Below, piece by piece: positions 53,066 through 61,733 of a DNA stretch of 64,000 bases. The DNA lies in the NCBI GenBank assembly GCA_963653425.1, contig CAVJWC010000003.1, forward strand, positions 1-64,000, written 5' to 3'. A program made the translations under genes and the position numbers. Source of the DNA: UMGS692 sp963653425 (GTDB lineage: Bacteria; Bacillota; Clostridia; Christensenellales; CAG-314). Position 1 is the first letter of the stretch, and each line of letters begins with the position of its first letter. The notes below the pieces were generated by a model. It was not told the DNA's origin, did not search any database, and saw only the letters and a program-made list of their open reading frames with translations.

Positions 53066-53344
53066 ATGGCTGTCAATATCGAAAGATTAAACGAACTCAC
53101 CAGAATTTCAAGAGAAAGAGAACTTACGCCCGAGGAACAAACCGAAAGAGAAAGTCTTCGCCGCGAATACATCGCAGCCGTAAAACAATCTCTCGAAGCT
53201 CAGCTTTCTTCGCTTAAAGTCAAAGACGAAGAAGGAAACGTTCACGACTACAAGGACTACGTCCTCAGTCAAAAGGAGAAACTCCTCGACGAGCAGGAAG
53301 TTGAGGCTGAAAAAACCGACGAATACGAAAAGGAGCATGAGTAA
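53066..53344 (+). CDS. DUF896 (YnzC) family protein
   Basis: 92 residues, helical. MAVNIERLNELTRISRERELTPEEQTERESLRREYI matches the two-helix DUF896 pattern (RINEL, LTxEE, LRKEY). B. subtilis YnzC has a similar fold and unknown function. A charged C-terminal tail (EVEAEKTDEYEKEHE) is longer than usual. Ribosome site GGAGATAT in front. Confidence 0.8.
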   Translation: MAVNIERLNELTRISRERELTPEEQTERESLRREYIAAVKQSLEAQLSSLKVKDEEGNVHDYKDYVLSQKEKLLDEQEVEAEKTDEYEKEHE

Positions 53345-53405
53345 AACCGAAAAACGAACGAAAGACTCGAATTGAACGAGTAAAAATCAAAAATTTTTAA
53401 TTAAA

Positions 53406-53433
53406 AAAACGACCGGGATTTCTCAGTCGTTTT
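53406..53433. terminator. Bidirectional terminator between YnzC-like gene and divIC
   Basis: AAAACGAC (53406-53413) pairs with GTCGTTTT (53426-53433) with T-runs on both sides. The rest of the gap (53434-53515) has four AAGGTTT-type short repeats and no gene. Confidence 0.72.
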
Positions 53434-53515
53434 TGTTTTTAAGGTTTTGAGTTTTTGCTTTCGTTTTTAAGGTTTCAAGGTTTTTTGTTAAGGTTTCAGG
53501 TTTTTTGTTTTCGTT

Positions 53516-53809
53516 TTACTTTTTGGAAGGGTCTTCTTTGCCGATAATCGTCCAGATGGTGTCGCCGTCCTTTATAAGTCCGAGTTCACGGGCGCGCTTT
53601 TCTATGTACTGAGCGTTATCCAGATAATCCTGCGTGTTTTTGAGTTTCTCGTAGTCGTTTTTCAGTTTTTCAATTTCTTCAAGACAGTCTTTTCTGTCGC
53701 TTTGCAATTTGTTATACGTTATAATATTGTTTACGAGAACGCCCACCAAAACCAAAAACAGCACAATCGCAAGCGTTATGATAACTATTCTGATTTTGCT
53801 TTTAATCAT
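53516..53809 (-). CDS. divIC: Septum formation initiator, DivIC/FtsB-like
   Basis: 97 residues from the ATG at 53809 (AAGGAG site). One membrane helix (about 6 to 28) and then a coiled coil (KLQSDRKDCLEEIEKLKNDYEKLKN...) and a short C-terminal part with IEKRARELGLIKDGDTIW, the DivIC/FtsB signature. The start lies inside the end of yabQ, the standard yabP-yabQ-divIC order of spore formers. A cell-division role is expected. Confidence 0.88.
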   Translation of the reverse strand: MIKSKIRIVIITLAIVLFLVLVGVLVNNIITYNKLQSDRKDCLEEIEKLKNDYEKLKNTQDYLDNAQYIEKRARELGLIKDGDTIWTIIGKEDPSKK

Positions 53810-54185
53810 TGCGGACTCCTTGTTGCTTCTTTTTCCGTATATTATACGCAACTGCTCTCAATTTGTCAAGCGCTTTGTGCAGTAAAACGCCCGCCGTCCC
53901 TCCGCCCAAGCCTACCGCGGGAAGCACGAACCAATCCAGCCTTCCGTTGACTATGATTTCAAGCCCATAAGGAAGCGCGAAAATAAGCGTAACCGAAAAA
54001 ATCGCGTCGCTTAAAACGTTCAGAAAACGCCCTCTACGGCGGATAAAAACCGAAGGCAACCTCATAAGAAAAAGCAGAACCGCAAATCCCGCGCCCAAAA
54101 GAAACAGCCTGAAAAAAGCCGTTATTTCACCGCCGTAGCCTATGGAAAGAGTAAGAAAATTTATTCCGCATAAAGGCAGGCTCAC
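53802..54185 (-). CDS. yabQ: Spore cortex biosynthesis protein YabQ-like
   Basis: 127 residues with four hydrophobic segments. Position between yabP and divIC and the membrane topology match YabQ, an outer forespore-membrane protein needed for the spore cortex in B. subtilis. The sequence alone is divergent, so the name rests partly on gene order. Overlaps yabP by 4 bases. Confidence 0.78.
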   Translation of the reverse strand: MSLPLCGINFLTLSIGYGGEITAFFRLFLLGAGFAVLLFLMRLPSVFIRRRGRFLNVLSDAIFSVTLIFALPYGLEIIVNGRLDWFVLPAVGLGGGTAGVLLHKALDKLRAVAYNIRKKKQQGVRND

Positions 54186-54445
54186 TTGAAGATGTCCTTG
54201 AAAGCGGTTTTCTGCTTTGCTCCGCCGTAGGCAAGCGACGTTAAAGAAGACGCCGTAAGTTCGAGATTCCCGTCCGAAACGTCAAGTTTGTTTGCGGTAA
54301 GTCCGTTTCCGCGAATCATTATCGTACCTTCTTCGAGCGCAATCTGAGCTTCTTTATCCACAAGAGTTTTTACGCCCGAAACGCCCGTAATTCTTACCGA
54401 AAATCCGTTTTCCGTGGCAGACAGTGTCAAAGTGTGATTTTTCAT
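54182..54445 (-). CDS. yabP: Spore protein YabP
   Basis: 87 residues, beta-rich, with MKNHTLTLSATENGFSVRITG and GTIMIRGNGLTANKLDVSDG, the YabP pattern. YabP works with YabQ in cortex formation and is expected to be made in the mother cell under sigma-E. A possible sigma-E-like pair GAATATT and TTATACGG lies about 25-50 bases upstream but is not convincing. Confidence 0.82.
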   Translation of the reverse strand: MKNHTLTLSATENGFSVRITGVSGVKTLVDKEAQIALEEGTIMIRGNGLTANKLDVSDGNLELTASSLTSLAYGGAKQKTAFKDIFK

Positions 54446-54678
54446 ATTTCCCTCGCCGTATAAGGTTTTACCTTATTTGAATATTCAATCTTTTATTGCA
54501 ACATAAGCTTTTCGTTCGCGCAAGCATCAGCCTTCTTTATAACCAAGCTCTGAACGGAATATCCGGGCTTTCCGTTCGTTATCGCTAAGCTGTAAAGGGA
54601 ATGTCTGCGTCTTTTTTCTTATTCTATGACCAACGAAGGGAGATTTATTCCCGAAAAGGGTTGAATTTATAAAAAAAC
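54446..54678. other. Intergenic segment upstream of yabP
   Basis: No gene. Contains GGCTTTCCGTTCGTTATCGC (about 54567-54585), which also occurs in the leader at 44667-44686, and a weak match to the dispersed repeat (TTTATTCCCG, about 54644). Confidence 0.45.
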
Positions 54679-54708
54679 GACGGCAAAGGGAATTTCCTTT
54701 ACCGCCGT
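54679..54708 (-). terminator. Terminator of pnp
   Basis: Minus-strand hairpin with ACGGCGGTAAAGG/CCCTTTGCCGTCG pairing, two mismatches, AAATT loop and a T7 tail. Confidence 0.75.
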
Positions 54709-54728
54709 GAATTAAGCTTTTCGGTTAA

Positions 54729-56864
54729 TTAAACTTTTTCTACGATTTCGAGAAGTTTAAGGTCTATTCTGTTCTTAACCGTATCGACCTTAGTAATCTG
54801 AACTCTTACTCTGTCGCCTTCGGAGAGGACGTCGGAAACCTTTTCCACTCTGTTCTTGCTGAGCTTACTGATGTGAATCATTCCGTCTTTGCCGGGGGTA
54901 AGTTCAACGAAAGCGCCCGTGGGTTCGAGAATCTTAACTACTTTGCCTTCGAATTCGTCGCCCACTTCGGGATCCTTTACGATACCCATAATGATAGCTT
55001 TGGCTTTCTTGCTCATTTCTTCGTCGCTGGTTGCAATAAAGACTGTGCCGTCGTCCATAATGTCGATCTTTACGCCCGTTTCGTCGATAATCTTATTGAT
55101 TGTCTTTCCGCCGCTGCCGATAACGTCTTTGATCTTGTCCTTATCGATAGCAAAGCTTATGATCTTGGGAGCGTATTTGCTGAGGTTTTCTCTGGGCTTG
55201 TCGATAACCTGCATCATCTTATCGAGAATGAAGTTTCTGCCTTCTTTTGCCTGCGCAAGAGCCTTTTCGAGAATCTCTTTGTCGATACCTTTGATCTTTA
55301 TATCCATCTGGATAGCCGTGATACCCTTTCTGGTGCCGGCAACCTTGAAGTCCATATCGCCGAGGAAGTCTTCGAGTCCCTGAATATCCGACAGAATAGC
55401 GAGTTTGTTGTGTTCGGTGTCCTTCATAAGTCCCATTGCGATACCTGCTACGGGAGCTTTAAGAGGAACGCCTGCGTCCATAAGCGCAAGAGTGCTTCCG
55501 CAAACGCTTGCCTGAGAAGTACTGCCGTTACTGCTTACTACTTCGCTGACCGTTCTTATAGCGTAGGGGAATTCGATTTCCGACGGAATAACGGGTTCCA
55601 ACGCTCTTTCCGCAAGCGCGCCGTGACCGATTTCACGTCTTCCGGGACTCTTTAAGGGTTTGGCTTCGCCCGTGCTGTACGGGGGCATATTGTAGTGGTG
55701 CATATATCTCTTGAACACTTCGTCGTCCAAGCCTTCGAGCTTCTGAACTTCGCTTATAGTGCCGAGAGTTGCCGTAGATATAACCTGAGTCATACCTCTC
55801 GTGAAGCATGCGCTGCCGTGAACTCTCGGAAGAAGACCGACTTCGCACCAGATAGGTCTGATTTCTGTAAGGCTTCTGCCGTCGGGACGAACGCCTTCGT
55901 TAAGAATTCTTGCTCTTACCTTTTCTTTGGTCATGGTATAAAGAGCGTCGCCTACGTAAGGAAGAACTTCGGGATAATTTTCGGCAAAGTATTCTTTGCA
56001 TTTTGCTTCGACTTCGTCCTGATTCTTCTGTCTTTCCGCCCTGTCAAATGTTCTGAGAGCTTCGGTAAGCATTTCGTCGGCGTAATTTCTGACTGCTTTT
56101 TCGTATTCTTCGGGAACCTTATGAATAGTGATTTCTCTCTTGGGTTTACCTACTTCCTTAACGATAAAGTCGATGAATTCGCACTGTTTTTTGATTTCTT
56201 CGTGACCGAAGAGGATAGCTCCGAGCATTTCGTCTTCGCTGATTTCCTGACTGCCCGCTTCAACCATCATGATGGCGTCCTTGGTGCCGGAAAGATTCAA
56301 CGCAAGTCTGCTCTGTTCTCTCTGTTTGCTGTCGGGGTTGATAACGTACTTATCGCCGATAAGACCGACGACTACGCTTCCCGTAGGACCTGCAAACGGA
56401 ATATCGCTTATGGAAAGGGCTATAGACGAACCTATCATAGCGAAAACTTCGGGAGGCGTATCGACGTCTACCGAAAGCGCGGTAGCCACTACCGCTACGT
56501 CGTTGAAGAATCCCTTGGGGAAAAGGGGTCTTATAGGTCTGTCGATAAGTCTGGAAGTCAGGATAGCCTTATCGCTGGCTCTGCCTTCTCTTTTTTTGAA
56601 TCCGCCGGGAATCTTACCTACGGCGTACATCTTTTCTTCATAGTCAACTCCCAAAGGGAAGAAGTCTATACCGTCTCTCGGCGAAGCCGCAAGCGTAACG
56701 TTGACCATAACCGCGGTTTCTCCGCAGCGAACGATACAACTTCCGTTAGCCTGTTCGGCGTATTTGCCGATTTCCACACTCATAGTTCTGCCACCGACTT
56801 CGGTTTCGAATACATAATACTCTCTGTTGCCGATGTGCATCGTTTTCTTCGTGTACTCGCTCAT
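54729..56864 (-). CDS. pnp: Polyribonucleotide nucleotidyltransferase (PNPase)
   Basis: 711 residues; phosphorolytic 3'-5' RNA decay. Two RNase PH domains (about 12 to 230 and 320 to 550) with GTSSGS-type segments as SNGSTSQASVCGSTLALMDAG, then a KH domain with KDVIGSGGKTINKIIDETG, and an S1 domain (GDEFEGKVVKILEPTGAFVEL, ending KLLEIVEKV). All parts are present. It is 168 bases behind rpsO, with a terminator in between, which is typical of rpsO-pnp units. Confidence 0.97.
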   Translation of the reverse strand: MSEYTKKTMHIGNREYYVFETEVGGRTMSVEIGKYAEQANGSCIVRCGETAVMVNVTLAASPRDGIDFFPLGVDYEEKMYAVGKIPGGFKKREGRASDKAILTSRLIDRPIRPLFPKGFFNDVAVVATALSVDVDTPPEVFAMIGSSIALSISDIPFAGPTGSVVVGLIGDKYVINPDSKQREQSRLALNLSGTKDAIMMVEAGSQEISEDEMLGAILFGHEEIKKQCEFIDFIVKEVGKPKREITIHKVPEEYEKAVRNYADEMLTEALRTFDRAERQKNQDEVEAKCKEYFAENYPEVLPYVGDALYTMTKEKVRARILNEGVRPDGRSLTEIRPIWCEVGLLPRVHGSACFTRGMTQVISTATLGTISEVQKLEGLDDEVFKRYMHHYNMPPYSTGEAKPLKSPGRREIGHGALAERALEPVIPSEIEFPYAIRTVSEVVSSNGSTSQASVCGSTLALMDAGVPLKAPVAGIAMGLMKDTEHNKLAILSDIQGLEDFLGDMDFKVAGTRKGITAIQMDIKIKGIDKEILEKALAQAKEGRNFILDKMMQVIDKPRENLSKYAPKIISFAIDKDKIKDVIGSGGKTINKIIDETGVKIDIMDDGTVFIATSDEEMSKKAKAIIMGIVKDPEVGDEFEGKVVKILEPTGAFVELTPGKDGMIHISKLSKNRVEKVSDVLSEGDRVRVQITKVDTVKNRIDLKLLEIVEKV

Positions 56865-56984
56865 TTTTCCTCCAATACAATTCGTTCCTCCGCAAAAAAA
56901 ACCGCGTCGGAATCTTTTATTTAATACACCTTTTTAGTGTTATTATCTTTTCGTTCGGTGCAAAACGGACCAAAACGCACCACT

Positions 56985-57019
56985 TAAAAAGAGGCGAAAG
57001 AACCATTGCTTCTTTCGCC
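56985..57019 (-). terminator. Terminator or attenuator after rpsO
   Basis: GGCGAAAGAA (56993-57002) pairs with TTCTTTCGCC (57010-57019), then TCTTTTTAAG on the minus strand. It would end most rpsO transcripts before pnp. Confidence 0.72.
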
Positions 57020-57032
57020 CCGCCCTTTACTG

Positions 57033-57296
57033 TTATTTTCTTAATTCCAAACGTTCAATAATGGATCTGTATCTTTCGATATCGGTGCTCTTGAGATAAT
57101 CGAGCAATCCGCGTCTTTTACCGATCATAAGGAACAATCCGCGTCTGCTGTGGAAATCCTTCTGGTGAGTCTTAAGATGTTCGGTAAGATGTTTGATTCT
57201 TTCGGTCAGAAGAGCGATCTGAACTTCGGGAGAACCCGTGTCGCCTTCGGAACGTGCGAACTGATTGATAATTTCCTGTTTTCTTGTTGCGTCCAT
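57033..57296 (-). CDS. rpsO: 30S ribosomal protein S15
   Basis: 87 residues, complete. [26 protein letters not shown] and the [27 protein letters not shown] core are near-invariant S15 sequences. Binds 16S rRNA in the central domain. Confidence 0.98.
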   Translation of the reverse strand: MDATRKQEIINQFARSEGDTGSPEVQIALLTERIKHLTEHLKTHQKDFHSRRGLFLMIGKRRGLLDYLKSTDIERYRSIIERLELRK

Positions 57297-57385
57297 TTTT
57301 ATATCTCCTTTTTCTATTCGCCGAAAACCCTGTAAAGCGACGGAATCCGCTTAACCGAGAAATCGGTATGCTTAAAAGCCTTAAT

Positions 57386-57414
57386 ATAATACCACAATTT
57401 GCGGGTATTGTAAA
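57386..57414 (-). promoter_or_regulatory. Sigma-A promoter of rpsO
   Basis: TTTACA (57414-57409), 17 bases, TATTAT (57391-57386) on the minus strand; it lies just past the end of hemZ, and the leader has an ACCGA/TCGGT hairpin. Confidence 0.75.
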
Positions 57415-57429
57415 CTGTTTTTTACCCGA

Positions 57430-58890
57430 TTACGGAATTATACCGAAAAAACTTTTTTTGCCTTCCCAATTCGAAGAACCTCTTTCGACGTACAGCTTAA
57501 CGTCCTTGGTGTCGGCAAATCTTTCTATACGGACTCCGTTTTGTCCCGAACATAAAAACACTCTTTTCGATATGCCGTTGGAACCGCAGGCGATTATGGA
57601 TTTATTCTCTTCCATAATGTCTATATTATACCTGCACTGCTTTCCGCTCTTGCTGTAACCCACGTTTTCGAGGTTGCCCGTCATGTATTTTTGTCTGTAC
57701 AGATAATAAGGCTTATATCCCGCTTGTGACAACGCTTTTCTTGCGTATTCGACCATAAGCGAAACTTCGTTTTCGGGCGCGGAAAGAATATTCTCTTCTT
57801 TCATGGTGCTTCCGCGTTTCAACGCAAGAGTGTGAACGGTAATATTTTCGGGATTCAAATCGGCGCACTTATCGAGAGAATCGCGGAAAATCTCCGCGTT
57901 CTCACCGGGAAGCCCCGCTATTAAATCCATATTTACGGTAAAGCCCAAGTCTCTTACCTTCCTGAACATTTCGACTACGTCTTCGGGCGAATGTTTGCGG
58001 TTAATCCGTTTCAGCGTGTCGGCGTTCATGGTCTGCGGATTAACCGAAACTCTGTCTACTTTCATTTCCGCGAAAAGTTTAAGGTGATCGTCGGTTATTG
58101 TGTCGGGTCTGCCCGCTTCCACGGTAAATTCGCCTATATCAACGTATTTAAGCGGTTCGAGTATTCTTCCGAGCCGATCGGCAGTTATAGCCGTGGGCGT
58201 TCCTCCGCCGACGTAAACGTTATCCAGTCTGAGTCCGTTATCCCTGATTATCTCCAAGGCGTTTTCCACTTCCGCTCTTGCGACTTTTACGTAGTCGTCC
58301 ACGTACTTTCCTATACTCGAAATGACTCCGCCCGTAAAACTGCAATAAATGCACTTCGTAAGGCAAAATGGAATGCCCACGTAAACGTCGACGGCTTTGT
58401 TTTCGGTATTGAGAAGCCCTTTTTGCATATCGGCTATTTCGGAAAGAAGCCGAGCTTTGCTTTCGGAAACGTCGAAGGTTTCGCGCAAAGATTTTTCTGG
58501 ATCCAAGCCGTCGGATTGAAGTTCGTAATAAACCTTCGTGGGTCTTATGCCCGTCAATGATCCCCAAGGAAGACTCTTCCCCGTTATCTCTTTGAGTGCG
58601 GAATACAGGAGCTTTTTGGAGTGCCGTTTTATGAGTTTCTTGTCGGTCAGCGCGTCGGGAAGATCGGGAAGTCGGAATTCCGACGAAAAAGTCCGCCCGA
58701 AAAGCGTGAAGCGGTCGTTGCAAAGCCGTCCGTCACCGCTCCACAGGTGTTTTACGACTATTTTTTCGCCGTTATCCTCGGAAAAATCCGACGTAAAGCG
58801 ATATTCGTCGGCAATTCCGAAAAGTTTCATCACGTCGAGAAGTTCCGACGCGTAATCGGCGCGATTGGTTTCGAGTATTACTTCAGCCAA
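57430..58890 (-). CDS. hemZ: Radical SAM coproporphyrinogen dehydrogenase-like, HemZ
   Basis: 486 residues. The radical SAM motif is C176-LTK-C180-IY-C183 (CxxxCxxC), followed by VYVGGGTPTAI and EAGRPDTITDD, the HemN-like pattern. The extra N-terminal domain of about 165 residues (with TGIRPTKVYYEL) separates HemZ from HemN. In Firmicutes HemZ-type proteins are linked to anaerobic porphyrin synthesis; no other haem gene is near, so another radical SAM role remains possible. The start overlaps the end of the MBL gene by 13 bases. Confidence 0.86.
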   Translation of the reverse strand: MAEVILETNRADYASELLDVMKLFGIADEYRFTSDFSEDNGEKIVVKHLWSGDGRLCNDRFTLFGRTFSSEFRLPDLPDALTDKKLIKRHSKKLLYSALKEITGKSLPWGSLTGIRPTKVYYELQSDGLDPEKSLRETFDVSESKARLLSEIADMQKGLLNTENKAVDVYVGIPFCLTKCIYCSFTGGVISSIGKYVDDYVKVARAEVENALEIIRDNGLRLDNVYVGGGTPTAITADRLGRILEPLKYVDIGEFTVEAGRPDTITDDHLKLFAEMKVDRVSVNPQTMNADTLKRINRKHSPEDVVEMFRKVRDLGFTVNMDLIAGLPGENAEIFRDSLDKCADLNPENITVHTLALKRGSTMKEENILSAPENEVSLMVEYARKALSQAGYKPYYLYRQKYMTGNLENVGYSKSGKQCRYNIDIMEENKSIIACGSNGISKRVFLCSGQNGVRIERFADTKDVKLYVERGSSNWEGKKSFFGIIP

Positions 58891-59525
58891 ATGTTATGTT
58901 CCTTTTCTCTCTGGAGAGTAGATTCTCTTCCGTGTCCCGGAAGAACTTTATATTCGCCCGTCACTTTTTTGATAAGTTCGAGCGACTTTCTGAGCTTTGC
59001 GGGAGAGCCCTGCGGAAAATCCGTTCTTCCGACGCTGTCGTAAAACAAAGTATCGCCCGAAATCATAAGGTCGTCGATAAGATAAACCACACTGCCTTCG
59101 GAATGACCGGGCGTTCTCAGAATCCTGACGTCGAAGCCTTTTTCCGCCAAATCGGGAAGAGTATCGGGAAGAGCAACGGCTTCCCTGCAGTCTTCGCCTT
59201 TAAGTCCCCATACGCCCGCGCAATAAGCGGCTTTTTCGCAATATTCGAGGTCTTCCGCCCCTACGTACACGGGAACTCTTTTCTCCTGAGGTCTGTTCTT
59301 ATAATACAAATCGAGTAACGGTTTTACTCCGCAAACGTGGTCGAAGTGTCCGTGCGTCAAAAGCACAGCCACGAGCGTCAATTTCTCACCGCTAAGATAA
59401 TCCGATATCTGCTCGTAACCGCTTTCCGCAACGTCTATAACTATCGCGTTTCCCTGTGAATTGCTTATAACGTAACAATTTGTAGGCAGACCTCCCGCCT
59501 GAAAACACCTGTATTTCATTTTCAC
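58878..59525 (-). CDS. MBL-fold hydrolase, glyoxalase II-like
   Basis: 215 residues. The zinc motifs are THGHFDHV, GHSEGSV, SGDTLFYDSVGRTD and LPGHGRES, in the order of the YcbL/YqgX glyoxalase II-like group. Likely hydrolyses a thioester such as S-lactoylglutathione or a bacillithiol analogue; substrate not certain. Between relA and hemZ on the same strand. Confidence 0.86.
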   Translation of the reverse strand: MKMKYRCFQAGGLPTNCYVISNSQGNAIVIDVAESGYEQISDYLSGEKLTLVAVLLTHGHFDHVCGVKPLLDLYYKNRPQEKRVPVYVGAEDLEYCEKAAYCAGVWGLKGEDCREAVALPDTLPDLAEKGFDVRILRTPGHSEGSVVYLIDDLMISGDTLFYDSVGRTDFPQGSPAKLRKSLELIKKVTGEYKVLPGHGRESTLQREKEHNIWLK

Positions 59526-59570
59526 CTCAAAATAACGAATAAATATACCCGTTTCTTATAATTATAAATA

Positions 59571-61733
59571 TCAGTTGGTCGTTCGGAAAACGTCTATCGA
59601 AGAAGGCAGACTGCGGAGCTTGTTCATAAGCATTTCCAGCTGATTCTGATTGCTTATCTCCACGGTAACCGAAGCCACGGCGTTGTGATTTTTGTCCTTT
59701 CTTGCGTTTATCGACACGAGAGAAAGACCTTCGCCCGAAATAACCTTGGTTATATCGGCAAAAACGTCGCCTTTGTTTTCCGAAACTATCTGAACGGTAG
59801 CGAGGAAGGTAGCGTTCACGTCGGTGTTTGCCCAAGTGGCTTCGATAAGTCTTTCTGGTTCGAGACCTTTTATGCTCGGACAGTCAGCGCGATGGATGGT
59901 GATTCCTCTTCCGTGAGAAATGTAACCGACGATCCGGTCTCCCGGGACGGGCGAACAGCACATAGAGAATCTTACGAGCGGTTTTTCGTAACCTTTGACG
60001 ATAACGGAATTTTCTCTTCCCTTGGGAAGCTGAACGTTTCCGCTCTTCTCTTCGACTGCGGGACGAGCCGCGTGCGTGAAGTTGGCAAGCTTCATTATTA
60101 TCTGATTTACGGAAACTCCTCCGTAACCTATGCTTGCGTACATTTCGTCGATGTTGGTGTAAGAATACCTTTCGAACACGCTGTCCAAAGCTTCGGGCGT
60201 CATAAGAGCCGACGTGCTGTAACCGCGGGCTTTGATTTCCGTTTCGAGCATGGACTTACCCGTTCTTATATATTCGTCCTTCATTTCGCGTTTGAAGAAC
60301 TGTCTTATCTTGGCTTTCGCACTTGAAGTCTTGACTATTTTCAGCCAGTCTCTCGACGGACCTTTACTGTTCTGGTTTATCATAATCTCTACGGTATCGC
60401 CCGTTTCGAGGACGGTATCGAGAGTGGCTATCTTTCCGCCGATTTTCGCGCCTACGCACTTATTGCCCACTTCGCTGTGAATAGCGTAAGCAAAGTCGAG
60501 AGCCGTACTTCCCGCAATCATTTTGATTACGTCGCCTTTGGGCGTGAAAACGTAAATCTCGTTGGTAATGCGTATATCGCGCCTTATTATATCGAGGAAT
60601 TCGTGGCTGTCGGCAAGTTCGTTGCCGTAATTGAGAACGTCCTGAACCCATTTGAGGTTGTCGTTCATCTTGGCGTCGGATTTTCCGTCGTTTTCCTTAT
60701 ATTTCCAGTGCGCCGCAATACCGAACTCTGCGATTTTGTGCATTTCGTGAGTTCTTATCTGAATTTCTATGGGCGTTCCTCCTACGAAAACCGTCGTATG
60801 AAGGCTTTGGTAGAGGTTGGGCTTGGGCGCGGCGATGTAGTCTTTTATTCTCCCGGGCATGGGAATCCACGTCGAATGAATAACGCCGAGAAGCGAATAA
60901 CAGTCCTGAACGGTGTCCACTATAACTCTTACCGCCGTCAGATCGTAAATCTGATCGATGGTTTTGTTATGGTTCTTCATCTTCTTGTAAATGCTGTAAT
61001 AGTGCTTGGTTCTTCCGAAAACTTCGCCTTCCATATGCATTTCTTCAAGAATCTTCCTGAGACGCATTATTATCGTTTCTATAATTTCGGCGCGGACTTC
61101 TTTCTTGGTGGAAATAGCCTTTTCTATCGCGTCGTAAGCAGGTCTGTCGAGGAATTTAAGCGAAAGATCTTCGAGTTCGCATTTAATGGGCGAAATACCC
61201 AGTCTTCCCGCAAGAGGCGCGTAAATATCCATCGTTTCCTTAGCCATGATATACTGTCTTTCGGGGCTGAGATATTGAAGCGAACGCATATTGTGCAATC
61301 TGTCGGCAAGCTTTATGATAAGGACGCGTATATCCTTAGCCATAGCGAAAAACATCTTTCTTATATTCTCCGCCTGCTCTTCTTCTTTGGAATGGAAGTG
61401 TATCTTATCCAGCTTGGTAACGCCCTTTACGAGATCCGCGATTTCGTCGCCGAACTTTTCTCTCAGCATCTCGTCGGTAACGTAAGTGTCTTCCACCGTG
61501 TCGTGAAGAAGCGCGGCGCAAATCGTGGGCGCGTCAAGTCCAAGGTCTACCAATATATCGGCGACCACTACGGGATGGGTGATATACGGTCTTCCGCTCG
61601 CGCGGAACTGATTGGCGTGAGCGTCTCTTGCAAGCGTAAAAGCCTCGTTTATAAGCTTAAAACTCGTAGGATAGTAATGTTTAAGTTTGGCAATCAGATT
61701 ATCTATGGTAATTTCAGCAGGTTCGGTTTGCAT
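59571..61733 (-). CDS. relA: Bifunctional (p)ppGpp synthetase/hydrolase
   Basis: 720 residues; the long Rel/SpoT type that makes and breaks (p)ppGpp. HD hydrolase domain with HPVVVADILVD, LLHDTVEDT and KLADRLHNMRSL (about 50 to 160); synthetase with GRTKHYYSIYKKM, YDLTAVRVIVD and SLHTTVFVGG (about 235 to 350); TGS domain with YVFTPKGDVIKM (about 390 to 450); C-terminal ACT domain. Both catalytic halves keep their motifs, so it is bifunctional. Its start overlaps recJ by 20 bases. Confidence 0.96.
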   Translation of the reverse strand: MQTEPAEITIDNLIAKLKHYYPTSFKLINEAFTLARDAHANQFRASGRPYITHPVVVADILVDLGLDAPTICAALLHDTVEDTYVTDEMLREKFGDEIADLVKGVTKLDKIHFHSKEEEQAENIRKMFFAMAKDIRVLIIKLADRLHNMRSLQYLSPERQYIMAKETMDIYAPLAGRLGISPIKCELEDLSLKFLDRPAYDAIEKAISTKKEVRAEIIETIIMRLRKILEEMHMEGEVFGRTKHYYSIYKKMKNHNKTIDQIYDLTAVRVIVDTVQDCYSLLGVIHSTWIPMPGRIKDYIAAPKPNLYQSLHTTVFVGGTPIEIQIRTHEMHKIAEFGIAAHWKYKENDGKSDAKMNDNLKWVQDVLNYGNELADSHEFLDIIRRDIRITNEIYVFTPKGDVIKMIAGSTALDFAYAIHSEVGNKCVGAKIGGKIATLDTVLETGDTVEIMINQNSKGPSRDWLKIVKTSSAKAKIRQFFKREMKDEYIRTGKSMLETEIKARGYSTSALMTPEALDSVFERYSYTNIDEMYASIGYGGVSVNQIIMKLANFTHAARPAVEEKSGNVQLPKGRENSVIVKGYEKPLVRFSMCCSPVPGDRIVGYISHGRGITIHRADCPSIKGLEPERLIEATWANTDVNATFLATVQIVSENKGDVFADITKVISGEGLSLVSINARKDKNHNAVASVTVEISNQNQLEMLMNKLRSLPSSIDVFRTTN